DNA of 5,164 nucleotides, taken from NCBI GenBank assembly GCA_900320415.1, contig ONSE01000204.1, positions 1 to 5,164 of the forward strand, written 5' to 3'. Shown here in pieces: positions 1 to 3,849 of this stretch; position 1 is the stretch's first letter, and each line of letters starts with the position of its first letter. This DNA comes from an uncultured Eubacteriales bacterium. Its GTDB lineage: Bacteria; Bacillota; Clostridia; Oscillospirales; Acutalibacteraceae. Below the pieces are notes generated by a model, which worked only from the letters and a program-made list of their open reading frames with translations, was not told the DNA's origin and made no database searches. The translations under genes were made by a program, and so were the position numbers.

Positions 1-185
1 CCTATATCCGTCAGCGTGCCCTTCAGCTCGGGCATGGGCATGGTGAACCGCTGACTCAGATAGCGCAGCGAGGCGCCCAGTTCACCGTCCGGTCCGCCAT
101 ACTGCGTGATGATCAGCTTAGCCAGCTTCGGGTTGGGATTCTTGATATTTATGGGATATTGCAGCTTTTTTTCATAGACAAACAT
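1..185 (-). CDS. cotJC: CotJC spore coat protein, manganese-catalase family (5' part, cut by window edge)
   Basis: The first 61 residues are visible, beginning MFVYEKKLQYPINIKNPNP and continuing through a KLAKLIITQYGGPDGELGAS block (residues 20-39) and LRYLSQRF. This is the highly conserved N-terminus of CotJC, a di-manganese catalase-like protein incorporated into the inner spore coat. Most of the ferritin-like four-helix domain and its metal ligands lie beyond position 1, so catalytic residues cannot be checked. The start ATG at 185 overlaps the cotJB stop by one base (TGATG), and a GAGGAG ribosome binding site lies 8 bases upstream inside cotJB, so the start is well supported. It is the third gene of the cotJABC operon and should be co-expressed in the mother cell. 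Identification rests on recognised family sequence, not on a search. Confidence 0.95.
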   Translation of the reverse strand, partial: MFVYEKKLQYPINIKNPNPKLAKLIITQYGGPDGELGASLRYLSQRFTMPMPELKGTLTDI

Positions 186-439
186 CAGCTGTTCTCCTCG
201 CTTTCCCACGGCCACGGACCCTTGATCCATGCCCAGTTGTTTCCGTCGTTTGCAGCCTTCGTCAGGGGACCGTAGGCTGCCTCGTATTTTTCAATCAGAG
301 GCTTTGCCTTGGCGCGGAACATTTCCGCTTTTTCAAGTGTCGCGCGGTCGTTCGGATGGGTGTCAAGATACATCTGCAGATCCAGCGCCGCGAACTGATA
401 GGTGGAGATTTGTTTCAGCAGTGCTTCGCGTTTTGTCAT
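185..439 (-). CDS. cotJB: CotJB spore coat protein
   Basis: This 84-residue protein matches the usual CotJB length and pattern: an N-terminal helix (KREALLKQISTYQFAALDLQ), then the conserved YLDTHPND turn (residues 25-32), then KAKPLIEKYEAAYGPLT, and a Trp-rich end (NWAWIKGPWPWE, residues 68-79). CotJB is a small soluble coat component encoded between CotJA and CotJC; in Bacillus subtilis the CotJ proteins depend on one another for assembly into the spore coat. Its biochemical activity is unknown. Its start overlaps the cotJA stop by four bases (ATGA) and no strong ribosome binding site precedes it, which points to translational coupling. Its end overlaps the cotJC start by one base. It appears complete. 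Confidence 0.95.
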   Translation of the reverse strand: MTKREALLKQISTYQFAALDLQMYLDTHPNDRATLEKAEMFRAKAKPLIEKYEAAYGPLTKAANDGNNWAWIKGPWPWESEENS

Positions 440-633
440 GTGTTGTCACCGCACTTGCTGCCGTAAAACGGTTTGTCGAGCTTGGGGAACATTGTGCCCG
501 ATACCAGCCCCTGATCGGGGGAATACGTCTTGGGAGGCTGCGCCTGGAACGGCACATACGCCATTGCGTAAACGGGATTTTCGGGCAGCATTGACAATCC
601 GTATTGTTCGTTGATCAAATCATTCAGTTTCAC
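436..633 (-). CDS. cotJA: CotJA spore coat-associated protein
   Basis: This 65-residue protein carries the CotJA signature: a Pro- and Tyr-rich segment (PVYAMAYVPFQ, residues 20-30), then a YSPDQGLVSGTMFPKLDKPF block (residues 37-56). CotJA is the first gene of the cotJABC operon and is needed with CotJC for coat assembly in B. subtilis; it has no known enzymatic role. The start ATG at 633 is preceded by AAAGGAG with 7-base spacing, a strong ribosome binding site. The gene overlaps cotJB by four bases. A sporulation-type promoter lies 37 bases upstream (670-696). Length and motifs agree with an intact gene. Confidence 0.95.
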   Translation of the reverse strand: MKLNDLINEQYGLSMLPENPVYAMAYVPFQAQPPKTYSPDQGLVSGTMFPKLDKPFYGSKCGDNT

Positions 634-669
634 ATTCAGACTCCTTTCAGTTTCAGACCTTGCACTATT

Positions 670-696
670 TATAGTATGCCTTGTTCGGGCGGGCGT
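670..696 (-). promoter_or_regulatory. Candidate mother-cell (SigK/SigE-type) promoter of cotJABC
   Basis: Read on the minus strand, 678-670 is CATACTATA. This fits the SigK -10 consensus CATANNNTA exactly and the SigE -10 consensus CATACAHT at 7 of 8 positions. An AC dinucleotide at 696-695, 16 bases upstream, could serve as the minimal SigK -35. No good SigE -35 is seen. In B. subtilis cotJ is SigE-dependent, so dual or SigE use remains possible. The -10 overlaps a short palindrome (ACTAT-TT-ATAGT, 664-675) that might be an operator or chance. Confidence 0.6.
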
Positions 697-704
697 GAAA
701 AACC

Positions 705-733
705 TTTACATTTCCCGTTATTTGGGGTATACT
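705..733 (+). promoter_or_regulatory. SigA-type promoter of the DUF1893 gene
   Basis: TTTACA (705-710) and TATACT (728-733) are separated by 17 bases, each matching the SigA consensus at 5 of 6 positions. Transcription should begin near 740, giving a leader of only about 16 bases, nearly all of it the ribosome binding site (GGGAG, 743-747). The promoter sits back to back with the cotJ promoter; 8 bases separate the two -35 regions. Confidence 0.8.
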
Positions 734-756
734 GAACAGGATGGGAGCTGATAGGA

Positions 757-1167
757 TTGATTACGGAACAGGAATATGTCAAAAGAATGCTGACCATGGG
801 AGGCTATACCCTCGTGCTCTGCGAGGGAGGCAGGGCGTTTGCCTCTGAGGAGGAGGGGATCCGTCCTCTTCTGGATACAGTCCGCTCGGGCGAGGACTGG
901 AAAAACGCCTATGCGGCACTCCAAACGCTCGGAAGGGCGGAGGCGCTGCTTCTGATGCATTTGAAGGTCGGTAGCGTTTATGCGGAAACCGCCGCCAAAT
1001 CCGCGCTGCGGCTGTTAGAGCGGCAGGACATCGCTTACAGCTATGGAGCTTGTGTGCCCCGCTTGCTGAACGCGGAAAAGACGGGACTGGCGGAAGCTGA
1101 GGCTGCGGTCCGGGAGATCGAAAGTCCCGGGGAAGCCGTTTCGGCGCTCGAAGCAATCGCGAAATAA
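757..1167 (+). CDS. DUF1893 domain protein (TM1506-like, cytidine-deaminase-like fold)
   Basis: This 136-residue soluble protein matches DUF1893: GGYTLVLCEGGRAFASEEEGIRPLLD (split here as GGYTLVLCEGG at residues 15-25 and SEEEGIRPLLD at 30-40), then LGRAEALLLMHLKVGSVYAE and a C-terminal YGACVPRLLN segment. The family prototype, TM1506 of Thermotoga maritima, has a cytidine-deaminase-like fold and unknown function; I see no deaminase H/C-A-E plus PCxxC zinc motif here, so deaminase activity is not supported. The TTG start is chosen because GGGAG lies 9 bases upstream, the promoter is immediately before it, and the first ATG in frame (787) would have no comparable site. The gene is monocistronic, ending 7 bases before a strong terminator. 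It diverges from cotJABC, but the promoter suggests vegetative expression. Confidence 0.85.
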   Translation: MITEQEYVKRMLTMGGYTLVLCEGGRAFASEEEGIRPLLDTVRSGEDWKNAYAALQTLGRAEALLLMHLKVGSVYAETAAKSALRLLERQDIAYSYGACVPRLLNAEKTGLAEAEAAVREIESPGEAVSALEAIAK

Positions 1168-1173
1168 AAAACA

Positions 1174-1211
1174 CAGCACCCTGACCGGCTCATACTGCGG
1201 TCAGGGTGCTG
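1174..1211. terminator. Bidirectional intrinsic terminator between convergent genes
   Basis: A perfect 14-bp stem (1174-1187 with 1198-1211, CAGCACCCTGACCG and its complement) encloses a 10-base loop. Read on the minus strand the stem is followed by a T-rich run (TGTTTTTTATTT), read on the plus strand by CTTTATTT. It can therefore end transcription both of the DUF1893 gene, whose stop is 6 bases away, and of the transporter operon, whose stop is 2 bases away. The minus-strand T tract is the stronger one. Confidence 0.9.
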
Positions 1212-1213
1212 CT

Positions 1214-1837
1214 TTATTTCAGCTTCGAGAGGATTTGTTTTTTGTAGGAAAGGAAGCGCTCGGTCAGGTTGAAGTCTCTGCGGCGCGGCTTCGGCTCATC
1301 GATAATGATTTTGTCCGTAAGAGTGCCCGGTTTTCCTCTGAGCAGATAGATCCTGTCAGAAAGAAGGATCGCCTCATCAATGTCGTGTGTGATGAAGAGA
1401 GTCGCGAGCCTGATGTCCTCCATCGCATCGAGATACCAGCGGTGCATATCTGTTTTTGTCAGAGTGTCAAGCGCGCTGAACGGCTCGTCGAGCAGTGCGA
1501 CGTCCTTCGAAAACAAATATGTCCGCAGCAGCGCGGCGTGCTGGCGCATACCGCCCGAAAGCTCTGCGGGAAACTGCTTCTGTGTGCCCTCAATGCCGAA
1601 GCCCGCGAAGAAGGGACGGACTTTTTTTCGCGCCTCGTCCTTCTTCATGCCCCGGATCAGCAGCGGCAGGGCGACATTGTCCTCGATGGTGCGGTAGGGG
1701 AGAAGCAGATCTTTTTGCAGCATATAGCTGATTTTTCCCGGGATGCCGGCGATGTTTTTTCCGTCGGGAAGAACCTCGCCCTTTTGGGGCTTGTTCAGCC
1801 CGGAAATAACGTTGAACAGCGTGGTTTTGCCGCCGCC
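1214..1837 (-). pseudogene. ABC transporter ATP-binding protein, NitT/TauT (ThiZ-like) class, 5'-truncated
   Basis: The frame ending at 1214 reads, from 1837, GGGKTTLFNVISGLNKPQKGE, then a Q-loop (YMLQKDLLLPYRT, from about 1726), the ABC signature LSGGMRQ, Walker B with catalytic Glu (VALLDEP), the D-loop SALD and the H-loop FITHD. About 207 residues of coding remain, against a usual 245-255. The N-terminal strand, the A-loop and the first half of Walker A are missing: the residues before GGGKTT read DSSQ instead of the expected G-P-S-G type sequence and come from the neighbouring binding-protein gene in a shifted frame. No good start precedes Walker A. The first in-frame ATG, at 1723, would give a 169-residue protein without Walker A, so a working ATPase is unlikely. 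As an intact gene it would power import of a small organic substrate, probably a thiamine pyrimidine precursor. Confidence 0.85.
1829..1837 (-). other. Inferred deletion junction between binding-protein and ATPase remnants
   Basis: On the minus strand CTCAA is followed by GGCGGCGGC and AAAACCACG. Upstream the sequence encodes binding protein in the frame AAG-GCG-GCG; downstream it encodes Walker A in the frame GGC-GGC-AAA-ACC. The 3' end of one gene, the intergenic region and the 5' end of the next are all absent. Confidence 0.75.
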
Positions 1838-2151
1838 TTGAGAAGAATCTGCGCCGCGTCGTCGGGATTGTCGATCGCGAACTCGCAGCCTTTTTTCAGA
1901 GCGGAGAGGAAAGCCTTCGTCTTGTCGGGGTTCTTTGCCATCCAGTCGGTGTTGCCCGCGATGACGGGGGTGTAATAGTCGAATACGGGATTGATGTCCC
2001 TGAACGCGAAGTAGTCGGTTTCAATACCGTTGAGCTTGGTGGCGATGCCTGCCCAGCCGTAGAAAACCCAGATGGCGTCAACGGATTTGGTGCTCAGAGC
2101 GGAGGACTCGTCGGTGACGGTGCTGGGGATCAGCTCGACGTTGTCGAAGTC

Positions 2152-2160
2152 GCCGCCGCC
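2152..2160 (-). other. Inferred deletion junction inside the binding-protein gene
   Basis: On the minus strand GGCGGCGGC joins the signal-peptide start (ATG frame of 2189) to the internal binding-protein frame (codons starting at 2157). The frame changes across this 9-mer, so the two parts cannot be translated together. The identical 9-mer occurs at the second junction, 323 bases away. Confidence 0.7.
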
Positions 2161-2267
2161 ATCAGCGCGGCTAAAATTTTCTTACCCATTTTTGTATTCT
2201 CCTTAGTTTTTCTTTCATAGGAAGTACTGATTAATTCAGGTGCGCAAATCGCGCCGTCAGGTGTGAA

Positions 2268-2882
2268 TCAATCAGTGGTTCCAATATGCTCCCACGGCAT
2301 CATCTTTCTCTGCAGCAGCTTTACCAGCCACATCAGCAGCAGGCTCAGCGCCGAGATCAGAAGAATCACCGCGAACATTATATCAAAGGCATACGCCTTT
2401 TTTACCCTTGTCATATAGACGCCCAGACCGTTGAAGCCGCCCAGCCATTCGGAGATAACCGCGCTGACCACCGCGTAGGACACGGCGATTTTCAGGCTCG
2501 AAAAGAAGTGACCGAGCGCGGCGGGAAATTTGACATAGCGGAAAATCTGTCTGTCGTTTGCGCCCATCGCGCGCAGCAGATTGATGGTATCCGCGTCTGC
2601 CTGCTGATATCCGTCGAGCAGATTGACAGCGATTGGAAAGAACACCACGAGAACGATCCGGATGATCTTCGGCAGCATTTCATAACCGAACCAAAGCACC
2701 AGAAGCGGCGGAAAGTCTTTGACGAACGCCTTGACAACGTCAACAGGGGAGGGCAGCATAAAGCTCGGCACCAGCCCGAGCATACTCACGCCCTGCCAGA
2801 TAAGGAGCAGCAGCGTGATTTCCGCTATCGGCAACAGATAATCAGAGGTGGTGTTTTGTAACTTTTTTTCAATGGTCAGCAC
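2268..2882 (-). CDS. ABC transporter permease, NitT/TauT (ThiX-like) class, with internal in-frame deletion
   Basis: From the GTG at 2882 this encodes 204 residues; family members usually have about 250. Visible parts are an N-terminal TM segment (YLLPIAEITLLLLIWQGVSM), the LPSPVDVVKAF motif typical of NitT/TauT permeases, then directly PLLVLWFGYEMLPKI, the EAA-like loop that contacts the ATPase (NLLRAMGANDRQIFRYVKFPAAL), and two or three C-terminal TM segments ending in a basic tail. The roughly 55-60 residues normally between the LPSP region and PLLVLWFG, covering about two TM helices of the BPD_transp_1 domain, are missing, joined at KDFP-PLLV (codons 2711-2706). The frame is kept, but the protein is unlikely to fold as a normal permease. 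Start: GTG at 2882 follows GGAGG by 5 bases; the frame is open back to ATG 2951, which lacks such a site. It is the first gene of the operon, 78 bases before the binding-protein start. Confidence 0.8.
   Translation of the reverse strand: MLTIEKKLQNTTSDYLLPIAEITLLLLIWQGVSMLGLVPSFMLPSPVDVVKAFVKDFPPLLVLWFGYEMLPKIIRIVLVVFFPIAVNLLDGYQQADADTINLLRAMGANDRQIFRYVKFPAALGHFFSSLKIAVSYAVVSAVISEWLGGFNGLGVYMTRVKKAYAFDIMFAVILLISALSLLLMWLVKLLQRKMMPWEHIGTTD
2706..2711 (-). other. Inferred in-frame deletion junction in the permease
   Basis: Tandem Pro codons (CCG CCG, within TTTCCGCCGCTT on the minus strand) join residues that are about 55-60 positions apart in related permeases: KDFP and PLLVLWFG. The family comparison is from memory of SsuC/ThiX-type proteins; an alignment would place the junction exactly. 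Confidence 0.65.
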
Positions 2883-2886
2883 ATCT

Positions 2887-2930
2887 CCCTCCGGTCTGTA
2901 CGTTACTTTGATGTAGGCGCAGACCGAGGG
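2887..2930 (-). promoter_or_regulatory. Leader hairpin covering the permease ribosome binding site; possible TPP-riboswitch remnant
   Basis: On the minus strand CCCTCGGTCTG (2930-2920) can pair with CAGACCGGAGGG (2898-2887): 11 base pairs with a single bulge around a 21-base loop. The 3' arm contains the GGAGGG that would serve the GTG start at 2882, so folding hides the ribosome binding site. Just upstream, GGGGTGCCC (2936-2928) resembles the 5' core of a TPP riboswitch, where P2 leads into P3. The position, some 20 bases from the original transcription start of a thiamine-type transporter, fits. The conserved CTGAGA is at best degenerate (GGGAGA at 2889-2884), and ACCTGAT and the GCGTAGGGA end are missing. 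The hairpin is seen directly; the riboswitch relation is inference. Confidence 0.45.
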
Positions 2931-2959
2931 CACCCCTGCGTTTATTTCCAATAACAGAA

Positions 2960-3030
2960 GGGAACCTCTAAAAATTCCTTACCGCGCATAAGCACGGAAT
3001 CTTCACGGCATTGAATTATTAGAGATTCCC
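2960..3030. mobile_element. 71-bp MITE-like inverted-repeat element with AGAA target duplication
   Basis: Arms at 2960-2977 and 3013-3030 (GGGAACCTCTAAAAATTC against the complement of GAATTATTAGAGATTCCC) pair at 16 of 18 positions. The interior holds a second short hairpin (CCGCGC-ATAA-GCACGG, 2982-2997). The same four bases AGAA flank both ends (2956-2959 and 3031-3034), as expected for a target-site duplication. There is no coding capacity, so movement would require a transposase elsewhere with matching ends. I cannot assign an IS family from the ends alone. A structured regulatory RNA element is the alternative; the flanking duplication argues for insertion. Confidence 0.65.
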
Positions 3031-3059
3031 AGAATACATCGAATCCCATCGATTGTCAA
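3031..3059 (-). promoter_or_regulatory. SigA-type promoter of the transporter operon
   Basis: On the minus strand TTGACA (3059-3054) is a perfect -35, followed after 17 bases by TATTCT (3036-3031), which matches the -10 consensus at 4 of 6. The -35 overlaps the stop codon of the SpoIID-like gene. The last four -10 bases are the right-hand target duplication of the inverted-repeat element, so the element lies immediately downstream of the -10 and the transcript must now start within it. Confidence 0.65.
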
Positions 3060-3673
3060 AAGTCAATCGTGAAATCGGGAAGATAGTGAAGGAGAGACTC
3101 CTCTGCGGTGAACCCGCGCCTGCAGAGGTAGTTGACGCCGCGCATACTCACGCCCGCGCAATCCGCATTTTCGCCGTACTTTTCGTCCAGACAGTCCCAC
3201 GGCGACGCGACAGACCGCAGATAGGGGTAATCGCTGTCTGTTTGCGTCGCGCCGCCGGAAAGGGGAGAGCAGGGAATAAAATGCTTTTCTCCGTGCCATA
3301 ATAATTCTGAATCAGAATTATTTATCGCTTCCACACGTTCTTTTAATTCCGAATCGGAATTATAGTCGGAGCCGTCCAGAAAAGGAAGGTTGGTATTCGC
3401 GAGAATCAGCGCCGCGCGGACTGCCTCGTCACAAAAATCCTCGTCACAGAGGGAAGCGGCGTAGGAGACGGCGGTTTCTCTGTCCTTGTCTGTTTTTTCA
3501 GTCTGTTTTTCAGTCCTTTCGGACGGTTTTTCGGTCGTTATCGTTTCGGCTTCCGTCGCGGCGGAATCGGTCGTCTCCTTCGCAGGCTCACTGAAATGAC
3601 AGCGGACGATGGAAAGGGGGAGGGCTGCCATAGCGAAAAGCAGGAGCGCTAAGGCGGACAGTCGTTTTTTCAT
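3056..3673 (-). CDS. Small SpoIID-domain protein (SpoIID/LytB family)
   Basis: This encodes 205 residues from ATG 3673, chosen because an AAAGGG site lies 9 bases upstream; ATG 3700 has none. A basic start and hydrophobic helix (MKKRLSALALLLFAMAALPL) form a signal or membrane anchor. A Thr/Glu/Lys-rich linker (residues about 30-65) follows, then a compact SpoIID domain. Its DEAVRAALILANTN block (82-95) matches the EALKAQAVAARTY helix of SpoIID, and its Glu83 would be the counterpart of the essential Glu (E88 in B. subtilis SpoIID). SGGATQTDSDYPYLRSV then resembles the SGG-T...YLRSV motif, and GVSMRGVNYLCRRG resembles the GxSQYGAN C-terminal motif. SpoIID is a lytic transglycosylase acting on denuded glycan during engulfment. 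This short form lacks much of the usual domain and may be a divergent paralogue. It contains two palindromic repeats encoding NSDSEL. Confidence 0.75.
   Translation of the reverse strand: MKKRLSALALLLFAMAALPLSIVRCHFSEPAKETTDSAATEAETITTEKPSERTEKQTEKTDKDRETAVSYAASLCDEDFCDEAVRAALILANTNLPFLDGSDYNSDSELKERVEAINNSDSELLWHGEKHFIPCSPLSGGATQTDSDYPYLRSVASPWDCLDEKYGENADCAGVSMRGVNYLCRRGFTAEESLLHYLPDFTIDF
3300..3322. repeat. Perfect 23-bp palindrome, copy 1 of an NSDSEL-coding repeat
   Basis: The sequence is an 11-bp inverted repeat around the single base 3311 (half-site AATAATTCTGA). It lies within the SpoIID-like gene and encodes NNSDSELL. Its inner 19 bp match the palindrome at 3344-3362 at 17 of 19 positions, centre to centre 42 bp, about four helical turns. 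Confidence 0.85.
3344..3362. repeat. Perfect 19-bp palindrome, copy 2 of an NSDSEL-coding repeat
   Basis: This is a 9-bp inverted repeat around base 3353 (half-site TAATTCCGA) encoding YNSDSELK. The two differences from copy 1 are at symmetrical positions (3350 C and 3356 G against T and A), so they compensate each other in the palindrome, and both are silent Ser codon changes. Confidence 0.85.
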
Positions 3674-3709
3674 TTTTATCAACCCTTTTATTTCGCACAT
3701 AAATTCTTG

Positions 3710-3727
3710 ATCTTCATAATTGAAGAT
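3710..3727. promoter_or_regulatory. Operator-like inverted repeat in the divergent region
   Basis: ATCTTCA (3710-3716) and TGAAGAT (3721-3727) form a perfect 7-bp inverted repeat with a TAAT spacer. It lies between the two divergent genes, 37 bases upstream of the SpoIID-like start and 17 bases before the rightward -35. It could be a repressor site or a hairpin; no regulator is encoded in the window. Confidence 0.4.
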
Positions 3728-3743
3728 TAGTATTAATTATTTC

Positions 3744-3772
3744 TTGACAACTGCGTTTCTTTGCCTTAAAAT
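3744..3772 (+). promoter_or_regulatory. SigA-type promoter of the long membrane-protein gene
   Basis: TTGACA (3744-3749, a perfect -35) and TAAAAT (3767-3772, 5 of 6) are spaced by 17 bases. A start near 3779 gives a leader of about 70 bases before the ATG at 3850. This is the best-scoring promoter in the window and implies vegetative expression. Confidence 0.85.
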
Positions 3773-3849
3773 AGTGTATGTACGTATTGTGGATAAAATA
3801 ACCGTAACCATATCTTGTACCACAGCATATTTCAGAACGGAGAGTCTTA

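Larger units (their letters stand above)
1829..2189 (-). pseudogene. ABC transporter substrate-binding protein, NMT1/THI5-like (ThiY-like), remnant
   Basis: A good ribosome binding site (AAGGAGAA, 7 bases upstream) precedes ATG at 2189. This frame encodes only MGKKILAALMAA followed by a stop at 2132-2130: the start of a signal peptide without its lipobox. From 2157, in another frame, comes the middle of a periplasmic-type binding protein. Recognisable blocks include ELIPSTVTDESSALSTKSV, DAIWVFYGWAGIATKL, TDYFAFRDINPVFDYYTPV and KNPDKTKAFLSALKKG, ending AAQILLKAA near 1830. About 109 residues survive of an expected 320-350. The 3' part is replaced by the ATPase fragment. In NMT1/THI5-like proteins this region forms part of the second lobe. 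Loss of the lipoprotein signal, the first lobe and the C-terminus means no functional product. Assembly error is the main alternative. Confidence 0.85.
3674..3849. other. Divergent intergenic region
   Basis: These 176 AT-rich bases separate the SpoIID-like gene from the long membrane-protein gene. They hold the rightward SigA promoter (3744-3772), a short inverted repeat (3710-3727), and a 70-base leader before the right-hand start. I see no convincing leftward promoter for the SpoIID-like gene, of SigA or sporulation type. Confidence 0.7.

Noticed and set aside
741..743. ATG at the predicted transcription start, as a leaderless start for the DUF1893 gene
   Set aside because: It is in a different frame from the DUF1893 protein; the TTG at 757 with GGGAG upstream is in frame and gives the conserved N-terminus.
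1235..1975. A 246-codon plus-strand open frame opposite the ATPase and binding-protein remnants
   Set aside because: The minus strand encodes unmistakable ABC motifs (GGGKTT, LSGGMRQ, LLDEP, THD) across the same bases; the plus frame has no ribosome binding site and gives a Cys/Arg-rich, domain-free product.
1896..2081. A 61-codon minus-strand open frame within the binding-protein remnant
   Set aside because: It is Ser/Thr/Pro-rich and out of frame with the conserved binding-protein sequence on the same strand.
2286..2861. A 191-codon plus-strand open frame opposite the permease
   Set aside because: It is a low-complexity His/Gln/Arg-rich translation caused by codon bias in the antisense permease gene, with no promoter or ribosome binding site.
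2960..3030. The inverted repeat as an intrinsic terminator for the SpoIID-like gene
   Set aside because: Neither strand has a T-run after the stem, the arms are AT-rich next to the loop, and the flanking AGAA duplication fits an insertion better.
3249..3257. Another GCCGCC stretch, in the SpoIID-like gene, as a fourth deletion junction
   Set aside because: The frame is unbroken and the encoded SGGATQ matches the expected family motif, so I see no evidence of lost sequence there.
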